Shown here: positions 15,649-23,102 of the stretch, piece after piece
Layout of the letters: each line of letters begins with the position of its first letter
Position numbering within the stretch: the stretch's first letter is position 1
NCBI GenBank assembly: GCA_003220315.1
Contig: QHSA01000060.1
Location: 1-37,070, forward strand
Length of the DNA stretch: 37,070 nucleotides
Reading direction: 5' to 3'
Source: Candidatus Rokuibacteriota bacterium
Lineage (GTDB): Bacteria > Methylomirabilota > Methylomirabilia > Rokubacteriales > CSP1-6
Made by a program: the position numbers and the translations under genes
Notes under the pieces: model-generated
Database searches by the model: none
Told to the model about the DNA's origin: nothing
What the model saw: only the letters and a program-made list of their open reading frames with translations

Positions 15649-16587
15649 TCATGCCGCCCGCAGGGCGAGGCGGCTCAGTATCACCTCGAGGGTCAGCCGG
15701 GGCGCCACGTTGCGCGCGAGCGCCTGCCGCGCCTGCCGGCAGAGGTCGATCGACTGGAGCAGCTCGTCGAGTGTCCACGCCTCGGCCTCGCGGGCGAGCT
15801 CCACGGCGCGCGCGGCGTCGGCCAGCAGCAAGGCGGGAGCTCCCGCCTTCGCCAGGACGAGGTCACGGCAGAGGAGCCAGTAGGCGTCGACGAGCCCCTC
15901 CGCCGTCTCGCGGTCGAGTCGCTCGGTTCGGCTGAACATGAGGTCCGCGCCCTCGGCCCTCACCTCGGCGAGGAGCGTGCGCGCCCGAGCGCGCGCCACC
16001 ACGGCGGCCTCCGCGCTGCGCGGCTCGAAGCGCACGACCTGACAGCGCGAGATGACGGTGGCGGGCAGCGCCCGCGCCCGCGGCAGGACGAGGATCAGCA
16101 CCGTCGCGGCGGGCGGCTCCTCGAGGGTCTTGAGAAACGCCTGGGGCGCCTCGCCCGTCATGCGCTCGGCCTCGTCGAGCACGAACAGCTTCCGGGGCGC
16201 CATCACGGGTCGGAGCGCCGCCTGACGCTCCAGCCCGCGGATCGCGTCGATGCGGATCGCGCGGGCGCCCTTCGGGTTCGTCTCGGGCGGCGTCGGCGCG
16301 ATCAGGTGGAGATCGGGATGCACGCGGGCGGCGGCGAGCCGGCAGCCCTGGCACCGCCCGCAGGGCGGAGCGCCGGCCTCGCGTCTCGGCTCAGGCCACC
16401 CACCGACTGCACCGGCCTCGCGGCCCCCGGTACAAAGCAACGCCTGGGCGAACGCGAGCGCCGTCGTCATCCGTCCCGCGCCCGTGGGCCCGACGAACGC
16501 GTACGCGTGCGCGACGCGGTCGGTCGCGAGCGCCCGCCGGAGCAGGGCCACGGCACGCGGCTGGTCGCGGATCGCGTCAAGCGCCAC
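15649..16587 (-). CDS. holB: DNA polymerase III delta' subunit with repeat insertion
   Basis: 312 residues. The clamp-loader AAA+ fold is clear: P-loop GPTGAGRM (32-39 region, with Arg in place of the usual Lys), KLFVLDEAERMTGEAPQAFLKTLEEPP (Walker B region) and VISRCQVVRF (SRC motif). The degenerate P-loop fits delta', which usually does not hydrolyse ATP. The zinc module has Cys52, Cys76, Cys79 and Cys82. The loop between the first and second Cys, normally about eight residues, is expanded to 23 by in-frame repeat D. GTG 16587 overlaps the tmk 3' end by 11 bases. It helps load the sliding clamp at replication forks. Confidence 0.94.
   Translation of the reverse strand: MALDAIRDQPRAVALLRRALATDRVAHAYAFVGPTGAGRMTTALAFAQALLCTGGREAGAVGGWPEPRREAGAPPCGRCQGCRLAAARVHPDLHLIAPTPPETNPKGARAIRIDAIRGLERQAALRPVMAPRKLFVLDEAERMTGEAPQAFLKTLEEPPAATVLILVLPRARALPATVISRCQVVRFEPRSAEAAVVARARARTLLAEVRAEGADLMFSRTERLDRETAEGLVDAYWLLCRDLVLAKAGAPALLLADAARAVELAREAEAWTLDELLQSIDLCRQARQALARNVAPRLTLEVILSRLALRAA
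16371..16435 (-). repeat. Dispersed repeat, locus D, inside the holB zinc loop
   Basis: Read on the - strand (sense for holB): TTGTACCGGGGGCCGCGAG, GCCGGTGCAGTC, GGTGGGTGGCCTGAG, then a second CGCGAGGCCGGCGC. It keeps the frame and encodes TGGREAGAVGGWPEPRREAGAPP between Cys52 and Cys76 in two blocks: TGGREAGAVGGW and PEPRREAGAPP. The TGT codon of Cys52 is itself the TTGTA edge. It is the closest match to array A among the dispersed copies. Confidence 0.92.
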
Positions 16588-17197
16588 GCAGGAAGTCCTC
16601 GACGAGCGCGCGTACCTCCGCGGCGACCACGGCCGGGGGCTCGGCCGCGCGCACAAGCCGCACGCGCTTGGGCTCCGCGCGCAGGATCTCCAGGTAGCCC
16701 CGGCGCACGCGCCGGTGGAAGGCGAGCGCCTCGCGCTCGAAGTGGTCGCGCCGCCGGGCGCCAATCCGCCGGAACCCCTCGGCGGGATCCACGTCGAAGA
16801 GCAGCGTGAGGTCGGGCAGGACGCCGCCGGTCGCCCGGACGTTCAGCTCACGGATCAGGTCGGGGTCGATCCCGCGCCCGTAGCCCTGGTACGCCACGGT
16901 CGCGTCGGCGTAGCGGTCGGAGAGCACGACGCGGCCGCGCGCGAGCCACGGGCGGACCTTCTCGGCGACGTGCTGGTGGCGCGCGGCCATGAACAGGAAG
17001 ACCTCGACGAGCGGCTCGGGCCGGACGCCGGGGCGCTCGAACAGGCGGCGCACGGCGAGCCCGAGGCGCGTCCCGTCGGGCTCGCGGGTGCACTCGACCC
17101 GGTGCCCCTCGGCGCGCAGCCAGCGTCCGAGGCGTCGCATCTGGGTCGTCTTGCCCGACCCCTCGACTCCCTCGAACGTGATGAGCACTCCGCTCAC
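16577..17197 (-). CDS. tmk: Thymidylate kinase
   Basis: 206 residues, the normal length. P-loop FEGVEGSGKTTQ (8-19), TREPDGT (37-43; the family usually has TREPGGT, so Asp replaces Gly), and the DRY-containing SDRYADATVAYQGYGRGID. A short basic lid RIGARRRDHFE follows. It phosphorylates dTMP to dTDP. GTG 17197 has a GGAGG about eight bases upstream. It heads the leftward tmk-holB-ricT-metG operon. Confidence 0.97.
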   Translation of the reverse strand: MSGVLITFEGVEGSGKTTQMRRLGRWLRAEGHRVECTREPDGTRLGLAVRRLFERPGVRPEPLVEVFLFMAARHQHVAEKVRPWLARGRVVLSDRYADATVAYQGYGRGIDPDLIRELNVRATGGVLPDLTLLFDVDPAEGFRRIGARRRDHFEREALAFHRRVRRGYLEILRAEPKRVRLVRAAEPPAVVAAEVRALVEDFLRGA

Positions 17198-17249
17198 ATC
17201 CAGATCCTCCGCGTACTGCAGTATGCCACGCTCGCGCGGGGCCCCGCTC

Positions 17250-17921
17250 CTATCGTCGCGGCACGCGCGCCGGGGGCAGCTCCTCCATGCGCAGCTCGAC
17301 CGGGCCGCGCGGGGTCCCTAGCACGACGTGGCGCTCCTCGATCGTCTCGACGACGCCGTCACCGATCGCGTCACCGACACGGTAGCTCTTGACCTGGCTC
17401 GTCGCGGCGTCGGCGATGTAGGCGGTCGAGCCCTCGGCGCGCAACACGGTCCCGGCGAGACGCCACGGGGGCGCCGGCTTCGGCGCCTCGGCGGGCGGGA
17501 CCCGCGCCTCGCCAGGCGGGGCCGACGCCCTCCCGGCGCCCAGGAGGACACGCACCCCCCGCGGATGGGCCTCGACCCTGTAGGGAACCTCGCGCGTCAG
17601 CTCGATCACCAGCCGGGCGACGTTCGCGCGGAACTGCCCACCGCGGATCGTTTTGACCGGATCGATGTCGATCGCCAGGGGTCCCACCGTCCAGTGATAC
17701 AGGGTGTCCTCGAAATCGAGGACGAGACGGTACGGCCCGTCCATCAGCTCGCTCCGGTACCGTGGCGGGCCCGACGTCTTGACGTCGACCCTGACGCCGT
17801 CACTCCGGGACTGGACGGTCACGTCGATCAGCTCGACGGGCGCGTCGGCGGTCTCTCCCGCGGCGGCTCGGGGCCAGAGGGCGAGCACCAGCCCGAGGAC
17901 CGCCAACCCGCAGCGGCTCAC
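17250..17921 (-). CDS. Exported AMIN-domain protein
   Basis: 223 residues from GTG 17921, preceded by a GAGGG site and followed at once by a signal peptide (MSRCGLAVLGLVLALWPRAAAG). Residues 30-125 form an AMIN domain (VDVKTSGPPRYRSELMDGPYRLVLDFEDTLY and RLVIELTREVPYRVEA), a fold that targets periplasmic proteins to peptidoglycan or secretin assemblies such as PilQ. After a Pro/Ala linker, the C-terminal 65 residues (WRLAGTVLRAEGSTAYIADA...SYRVGDAIGDGVVETI) resemble the PilP/GspC homology-region fold. It is probably an envelope accessory protein; no pilus or secretion genes are adjacent. GTG 17954 is an alternative start. Confidence 0.82.
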   Translation of the reverse strand: MSRCGLAVLGLVLALWPRAAAGETADAPVELIDVTVQSRSDGVRVDVKTSGPPRYRSELMDGPYRLVLDFEDTLYHWTVGPLAIDIDPVKTIRGGQFRANVARLVIELTREVPYRVEAHPRGVRVLLGAGRASAPPGEARVPPAEAPKPAPPWRLAGTVLRAEGSTAYIADAATSQVKSYRVGDAIGDGVVETIEERHVVLGTPRGPVELRMEELPPARVPRR

Positions 17922-17980
17922 GCCAGACCCTCGTCCATACGAAAATCTTCGCACGTGACCCGGCGGGATCGGCACGGGTC

Positions 17981-18688
17981 TCAGATGTGGCTGATGGTCT
18001 CGCGGTCGCGGGTTTCGCGCTCGCGGCGCCGCCCGCGCTCCAGGATATGGCGCGCGAGGTGGCGGCCGCCGAGGCCGAACGCGACCGCCAGGGCGAGCAC
18101 GAGCCCGCCGAAGAGGATGCCGAAGGCGACCACGACCATGTCGCGGCCGATCCCGATCTCGGTGAGCGCCGTCGCGAACGCGAACAGCAGGACGAGCCAC
18201 CGGGCCGCGCGGGCCAGGACGCGCGCCTCCGGCAGGCCCGCGTTGACCGCCGCGATCAGCACGCCCTGCCCGAGGAAGTTCGCCGCGAGCCAGCCGACGA
18301 CGAGGATCAGCAGCGCCGAGAGCGTGCGCGGCAGGAGGTGCATCAGCGTGCGCGTGGCGCCCGGCGCGCCGGGAATCGCGAGGGCGTCGATCCCCATGGT
18401 CGCAAAGACCACGAAGACGCTCCAGATCACGCTGAGCCGCAGGAGGAGCGACGGCGCCTTGGAGACGCCCGCCCGCGCGAGCGCTCCCGTCAGGCCCCAC
18501 GTCCGGCTCCGCCGGTCGAGGTCCACCGCGCGCGCGAGACGCCCGACGAGCGCGCCGCCGACCCAGCCGAGCGCGGCGCCCAAGGCCACCAGCGTGAGCA
18601 TCGCGAGGACGCTGGGCATGACCACCCGTAGCGTGCCCACCGTGTCGCGGACGGCGGTCCAGACGAGATCGCGCCAGAAGTCAGCCAT
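17981..18688 (-). CDS. Conserved-TM-helix (MscS-related) membrane protein
   Basis: 235 residues, four or five hydrophobic helices: about 25-50, 85-105, 125-155, 165-185 and 188-212. LPRTLSALLILVVGWLAANFLGQGV resembles the helix repeat found in small relatives of MscS channels, with no beta domain after it. The C-terminus is short and charged (GRRRERETRDRE). ATG 18688 has GGGAGGT seven bases upstream. It may be a mechanosensitive-channel-like or structural membrane protein; the exact role is unknown. Confidence 0.75.
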   Translation of the reverse strand: MADFWRDLVWTAVRDTVGTLRVVMPSVLAMLTLVALGAALGWVGGALVGRLARAVDLDRRSRTWGLTGALARAGVSKAPSLLLRLSVIWSVFVVFATMGIDALAIPGAPGATRTLMHLLPRTLSALLILVVGWLAANFLGQGVLIAAVNAGLPEARVLARAARWLVLLFAFATALTEIGIGRDMVVVAFGILFGGLVLALAVAFGLGGRHLARHILERGRRRERETRDRETISHI

Positions 18689-18746
18689 TCTCAGACCTCC
18701 CTGCGTCGATGCTACTCGAGCGCGCGCCTCGCCGCCGGCCGCACGC

Positions 18747-19043
18747 TCACGGCGAGAAGGGCGACGACCCCGGGGCGCTGTCCTGCTCGCCGGGCACCGT
18801 CTCGGCCGCGCTGAGCCGCGACTCGAGCGCGCGCAGGCGTGAGCGGAGCCGCCAGCGCTCGACGAGGAGCGGCACGCCCACGAGCACGACGCCGAGCCCG
18901 ACGGACACGAGCATGATCGTCGCCAACGGGACCGCATCGAGCTGCCAGAACAGGAAGCGCACGGACGTCGGGGCGTTGTTCTGGAGGGCGAACAGGGTGA
19001 TGGAAGCCGCGATGGTGGCGACGATGATGTATTTGAAGACCAT
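18747..19043 (-). CDS. LapA-domain (DUF1049) small membrane protein
   Basis: 98 residues with two hydrophobic helices (5-23 and 41-64) around a loop QNNAPTSVRFLFWQLDAVPLA, the typical LapA-domain hairpin, then a short coiled coil (RWRLRSRLRALESRLSAAE) and a disordered tail. In Escherichia coli, LapA works with LapB in lipopolysaccharide assembly control, but many species carry stand-alone relatives of unknown role; no lapB is in the window. Confidence 0.85.
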   Translation of the reverse strand: MVFKYIIVATIAASITLFALQNNAPTSVRFLFWQLDAVPLATIMLVSVGLGVVLVGVPLLVERWRLRSRLRALESRLSAAETVPGEQDSAPGSSPFSP

Positions 19044-19123
19044 GGCGCACCTCGTGATCTCGGGCTGAAGTGTACCCCGCTTTCGCACGGCCAGCCCTGC
19101 GAAAGCCCCGCGATCGAGCCTCG

Positions 19124-19384
19124 TCACGGCGTCTTCGACGACGAAGACGTGTCCTCCCCGTCGCGCGTGCCCCCGCCGGCCGAGCCCTGCGGAGCCACCC
19201 GCCGCACCTGCTCCCGGACACGCTCCAGGAGGCGGCGCGCCCAGACGAACTCGGTCGCGAGGATGGCCAGGCCGACCGGAATGACGACCAGCGCTGGCCC
19301 GGGCAGAACGATCATCGCGACGCCGACGAGGAGGACCGTGCCGCCGATCACGGCGACCACGAGCCGCCGCGCGCGCTTCAGCAC
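19124..19384 (-). CDS. Small PGPGW-type transmembrane protein
   Basis: 86 residues from GTG 19384. A basic start (LKRARR) leads into two hydrophobic helices with VLPGPALVVIPVGLAILATEFVWARRLLE between and after them, matching the PGPGW small membrane family except that GPGW reads GPAL. The tail is Ser-rich. No strong Shine-Dalgarno site is seen. Function unknown. Confidence 0.68.
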   Translation of the reverse strand: MLKRARRLVVAVIGGTVLLVGVAMIVLPGPALVVIPVGLAILATEFVWARRLLERVREQVRRVAPQGSAGGGTRDGEDTSSSSKTP

Positions 19385-19437
19385 CGGTTCACGACGAGGA
19401 TGAGCACCGCCATGCGCACCAGTAAACCGTATCGACG

Positions 19438-20259
19438 CTACTCCTTGAGCGCGCCGGCGACGAGCCCGCTGACCAGGAACCGCTGGAGGACGATCACGAT
19501 CAGCACGGGCGGCAGGCTCGCGAGCATGGAGGCCGCCGCGATGTCGCCCCAGGGCACCTCGTAGACGCCGGGGAAGAGCGCCAGCGCGACCGGGATCGTC
19601 CGGCTCGCCTCCGAGGCCGTGAACGTGTACGCGAAGAGGAACTCGTTCCAGCTGAACAGAAACGTCAGGAGCGCGGTCGAGGCGAGCCCGGGTAATAGCT
19701 GCGGTACCACCACCCAGCGGAGGGTGCCGACCGTGCCGGCGCCGTCGACGGACGCCGCCTCTTCGGCCGCGAGGGGGAGCTCGCGGATGAAGCCGGCGAG
19801 GAGCCAGACGGTCAGGGGCAGCGCGAACGAGGCGTGGACCAGGACGAGGCCGGCCCAGGTGTCGCGGAGGCCGAGCGCGCGCATCAAGAGATAGAGCGGG
19901 CTCACCGTGGCGATCTGAGGGAACGCCGTGCTCGCGACGATCGCGAGGAGGAGGGCGCTCTTGCCGGGCAGCGGGAGCCGCGCGATCGCGTACGCGCCCG
20001 GCACGCCGAGGACGAGCGCCAGGAGGGTCGTCAGCGTCGCGATCCCCACGCTGTTCACGAGCGCCCGGGGGATCAGGCTCTGCTCGAGCACCACGCGGTA
20101 GTGCGCGAGCGTCAGTCGGCTCGGCAGGAGCGGCGGGACGCGCAGGAGCTCGCCCTCGGGTTTCAAGGAGGTCAGGAGCTGCCAGAAGAACGGCGCCGCG
20201 TACGCGGCGAGGGCCACAAGGACCAAGAGGTCGACGGCGGTCCGTGCCGGGCGTCTCAC
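19438..20259 (-). CDS. Sugar ABC transporter permease (MalG/UgpE type)
   Basis: 273 residues with six predicted membrane helices. The EAA motif EEAASVDGAGTVGTLRWVVVPQLLPG (about 183-208) is where the permease contacts the ATPase. The early VDLLVLVALAAYAAPFFWQLLTSLKP and the WNEFLFAY segment are typical of the CUT1 carbohydrate family. GTG 20259 overlaps the stop of the first permease (GTGA). No ATPase gene follows, so a shared MsmK/MalK-type ATPase elsewhere must energise it. Confidence 0.94.
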   Translation of the reverse strand: MRRPARTAVDLLVLVALAAYAAPFFWQLLTSLKPEGELLRVPPLLPSRLTLAHYRVVLEQSLIPRALVNSVGIATLTTLLALVLGVPGAYAIARLPLPGKSALLLAIVASTAFPQIATVSPLYLLMRALGLRDTWAGLVLVHASFALPLTVWLLAGFIRELPLAAEEAASVDGAGTVGTLRWVVVPQLLPGLASTALLTFLFSWNEFLFAYTFTASEASRTIPVALALFPGVYEVPWGDIAAASMLASLPPVLIVIVLQRFLVSGLVAGALKE

Positions 20260-21128
20260 GCCACGACCGCGCGCGGGCGGAGCAGCCGGAGGTAGGCCCA
20301 CGCGGCGCCCATGACGAGCGCAAAGACGACGACGCTGATCGCCGAGCCGAAGCCGAGCTGGAGCATCTGGAAGAGGCTCCGGTAGGCGTAGACCGTGAGC
20401 GTCTCGGTGGTCCCCGCCGGGCCGCCGCCGGTGAGCACGAACATAATGTCGAAGGCGCGCAGCGCGTCGAGCGTCCGGAAGAGGAGCGCCAGCAGCACGA
20501 TGCGACCGAGCAGCGGCAGCGTGACTCGGCCGAGTGTCGCCAGCCGGCCGGCGCCGTCCACCTGGGCCGCCTCGTAGAGCTCCGCGGGAATCGTGCGCAG
20601 GCGCGCGTAGCAGAGGAGCGCGACGAAGGGCATGCTGCGCCACACGTCGGCGAGGATGACCGCCGGGAGCGCCAGGCGCGGGTCGCCGAGCCAGTTGATC
20701 GCGTGAGCGCCGAGCAGCACGTTGATGAGGCCCGCCGTCGGATGATAGAGCCACTCGTAGAGCTTCGCCGTCACCACCGACGGCATCGCCCATGCCAGGA
20801 GGAGGAGCGAGAGCCCGAGCCGTCGGCCCCGCTCCTGGCGGGCGAGGGCGAGCGCGACCGCGACGCCCAGCAGGAGCTCGAGCGCGACCGAGAGCGCGGT
20901 GAAGGCCGCCGTCGTGCGGGCGGCGCTCCAGAAGCGCGGGTCCACCGCGAGGAACGCGAAATTGTCGAGCCCGGCGAAGCGCGCCACGCCGAAGATCGGG
21001 ACGCGGTGCTGGAGCGAGAGCCACACCACCCAGCATCCCGGGTAGACCGTGAGCGCAGTGAGCGCCACGAGCGTGGGCGCCAGCAACAGGAGGGCCTGCC
21101 GCCGGGCCGCGCGCGTGCGCCCGGTCAC
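20256..21128 (-). CDS. Sugar ABC transporter permease (MalF/UgpA type)
   Basis: 290 residues with six hydrophobic helices, starting LLLLAPTLVALTALTVYPGCWVVWLSL as in CUT1 MalF/SugA-type permeases. The EAA loop reads YEAAQVDGAGRLATLGRVTLPLL (about 188-210). FDIMFVLTGGGPAGTTETLTVYAY is a family hallmark. GTG 21128 overlaps the binding-protein stop (GTGA), so binding protein, permease 1 and permease 2 form one unit. Confidence 0.95.
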   Translation of the reverse strand: MTGRTRAARRQALLLLAPTLVALTALTVYPGCWVVWLSLQHRVPIFGVARFAGLDNFAFLAVDPRFWSAARTTAAFTALSVALELLLGVAVALALARQERGRRLGLSLLLLAWAMPSVVTAKLYEWLYHPTAGLINVLLGAHAINWLGDPRLALPAVILADVWRSMPFVALLCYARLRTIPAELYEAAQVDGAGRLATLGRVTLPLLGRIVLLALLFRTLDALRAFDIMFVLTGGGPAGTTETLTVYAYRSLFQMLQLGFGSAISVVVFALVMGAAWAYLRLLRPRAVVA

Positions 21129-22390
21129 CGCAGCGCGTCCAGAAAGTGGGAGAGCCGGAGGCGCGCGTCGCCGATCGCGCGCGCCGGCGCCTTCAGGCCA
21201 ACCAGGACCGCCGAGAACTCGGGTTGGACGGTCGAGGAGAGCAGGAGGTAGTAAGGCGTGACGGGGCGGGATCGGCCCGCGCGCATGAGCGCGTGGAGCG
21301 CGGGAAGCTCGGGTCGGCTCCGCACGAGTCCGGGATCGTGGTAGAGGACCTCGCGCGTCGGGGAGAGGGCCGCGCCGAGCGCGATGGCCTTCTGGGCGCG
21401 CTCGCTCGTGAGGAAGCGCGCGAGGTCGACCGCGAGCTCCGGGTGGCGGCTCCGCCGGGACACGCCGAGGTGCGCACCGCCGGTCGAGCCCGCGCCCCGC
21501 GGGCCGCCCGCGAACCCCGGGAGCGGCGCGATCCCGACGCGACCGCGCACCGGCGAGTCCCGCGCCTGGAACAGGTCCATCGCGTACGGCCAGTTCCGGA
21601 GGAACACCGCGCGGCCGTCACCGAAGGCGCGCCGCGAGAGCTCTTCGTCCGCCGCGGGCGTCCAGGCCGGGCTCACGCCCGACGCGATGAGCCCGCGGAG
21701 GAACCCGAGCGCCTCGGCGGCCCGCCCGGGCTCGGGGAAGAGGGTGCCGTCGTCCGCGAGCAGTCGCGTCCCGTTCGCCCAGAACGCCTCGAGGACGTTC
21801 ACGACGAGCCCCTCGTACTGCTTGGCCTGCCACAGGTAGCCGTCGAGCGCGGGGTCGCGCTCACCCGCCCGGATCCTCACGACCTGCCGCGCGAGCTCGT
21901 CGAAGGTCTCGGGCGGCGCGAGCCCGTACTTCCCGAGGAGGTCCGCGCGGTAGTAGAGGAGCCCGACATTCATGTTCCAGGGCAGTGCCCAGACGCGGCC
22001 GTGGTCGGTCGCCGCCTCGACCGTGCTCGGGAAGTACGGCGCGAGCTCCCCGGGGTGGAGGCCCGGAGTCAGGTCCAGCAGCCACCCGGCGCGCGCGAAC
22101 TCGGGCACCCAGATGACGTCGAGCATCATGACGTCGAAGCCCGGGCTCCGGCCCTCGAGGTTGATGACGTAGAACTGGTGCTGCTCGTCCGACGTCCACG
22201 GCAGTGCCTCGCCCCTGACGCGGACGTTCGGATGCGCCGCCTCGAACTCGCGGAGGAGCTCTGGCACTGGATCCGCCGGCCCGAGGATGCGCGCGTACTT
22301 GAACACGAGCGTGACGGGTCCGCGCTCGAGGGCGCTTCCCCCGCAGCCGCTCAGGACGGCGACCCAGAGTACGAGCAGGAGGCGGCGCAC
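21125..22390 (-). CDS. Sugar ABC transporter substrate-binding lipoprotein
   Basis: 421 residues. The lipoprotein signal peptide MRRLLLVLWVAVLSGC ends at Cys16. The rest is a family 1 binding protein: LLREFEAAHPNVRVRGEALPW, GFDVMMLDVIWVPEFARAGWLLDLTP, ALPWNMNVGLLYYRADLLGKYGLAPPETFDEL and HPELAVDLARFLTSERAQKAIA. These resemble trehalose/maltose-type receptors such as LpqY and ThuE. Adjacency to trehalose genes supports an alpha-glucoside ligand, but the ligand is not proven by sequence. GTG 22390 lies 15 bases after the pal stop. Confidence 0.93.
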   Translation of the reverse strand: MRRLLLVLWVAVLSGCGGSALERGPVTLVFKYARILGPADPVPELLREFEAAHPNVRVRGEALPWTSDEQHQFYVINLEGRSPGFDVMMLDVIWVPEFARAGWLLDLTPGLHPGELAPYFPSTVEAATDHGRVWALPWNMNVGLLYYRADLLGKYGLAPPETFDELARQVVRIRAGERDPALDGYLWQAKQYEGLVVNVLEAFWANGTRLLADDGTLFPEPGRAAEALGFLRGLIASGVSPAWTPAADEELSRRAFGDGRAVFLRNWPYAMDLFQARDSPVRGRVGIAPLPGFAGGPRGAGSTGGAHLGVSRRSRHPELAVDLARFLTSERAQKAIALGAALSPTREVLYHDPGLVRSRPELPALHALMRAGRSRPVTPYYLLLSSTVQPEFSAVLVGLKAPARAIGDARLRLSHFLDALR

Positions 22391-22405
22391 CGCGGGGGCC
22401 GGTGG

Positions 22406-23044
22406 TCAGCGCGCCTTGACGAGGAAGTGGGCGCGACGGTTCTTGGCCCAGCACGCCTCGGTGTGCTCCCGGCACACGGGCCGCTCCTCGCCGTAGCTCA
22501 GCGTGGTGATCCGCTCCGCCTGGATGCCACGCGAGACGAGGTAGTCCATCGTGGCCTTGGCGCGTCGGTCGCCGAGGGCCATGTTGTAGGCGTCCGTGCC
22601 CCGCTCGTCGCAGTGACCCTCGATGAGGACGAGCGAGGCCGGGTTCGCCCGAAGCCAGGCGGCGCTGGCGTCGAGGAGCCTCGCGTCGCCCGGACGGATA
22701 TCGTAGCGGTCGAAGTCGAAGTAGATGTCCTGGAGCTCGGCCCGCGCGGCGAACTCCGCGACGGACGGACGCGCCGGCCCGATCGGCGCACGCGCTTCCC
22801 CTGCGCCGGCCGGCGCGCCGGCGGGCGCGCTGGGCGGCGTCGTGCCCGGTCGCGTCGTGACCTCCCCCAGGGGCGCGACCGATCCCTCCGGCGTCGTGGC
22901 GGTGCCGGCGCGCTCAGGCGCGGGGGCGGCGGCCGGGGGCGGAGGGGCGACGTCCGCCGTGACGGGACTCTTCGCACACCCCGCGACGATCGCCGCGGGC
23001 ACCAGCATCGAGACGGCGAGTACACGGACCCGTTGGTTCACCAT
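22406..23044 (-). CDS. pal: Peptidoglycan-associated lipoprotein (OmpA-like C-terminus)
   Basis: 212 residues. A lipoprotein signal ends at AGC (Cys23), followed by a 70-residue Pro/Ala/Thr-rich linker. The OmpA-like domain reads IYFDFDRYDIRPGDARLLDASAAWLRANP, then LIEGHCDERGTDAYNMALGDRRA (peptidoglycan-binding NMALGDRR), then YGEERPVC...CWAKNRRAHF. Pal ties the outer membrane to peptidoglycan with Tol proteins; no tol genes are in the window, and its place between maltokinase and a sugar transporter is odd. AGGAGGG lies just upstream of ATG 23044. TAATAC (complement of 23100-23105) could be its own -10 box. The cysteine pair near the end is unusual for Pal. Confidence 0.9.
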   Translation of the reverse strand: MVNQRVRVLAVSMLVPAAIVAGCAKSPVTADVAPPPPAAAPAPERAGTATTPEGSVAPLGEVTTRPGTTPPSAPAGAPAGAGEARAPIGPARPSVAEFAARAELQDIYFDFDRYDIRPGDARLLDASAAWLRANPASLVLIEGHCDERGTDAYNMALGDRRAKATMDYLVSRGIQAERITTLSYGEERPVCREHTEACWAKNRRAHFLVKAR

Positions 23045-23102
23045 GATCCCTCCTGGTCTTCGGTGGCTTCCGCTTCTGCTGCGAGTTGGCGAACGCATGG
23101 TA

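Noticed and set aside
23045-23102. Small RNA or riboswitch between maltokinase and pal
   Set aside because: Only 58 bases with no clear conserved fold; a possible -10 box is the most that can be said.
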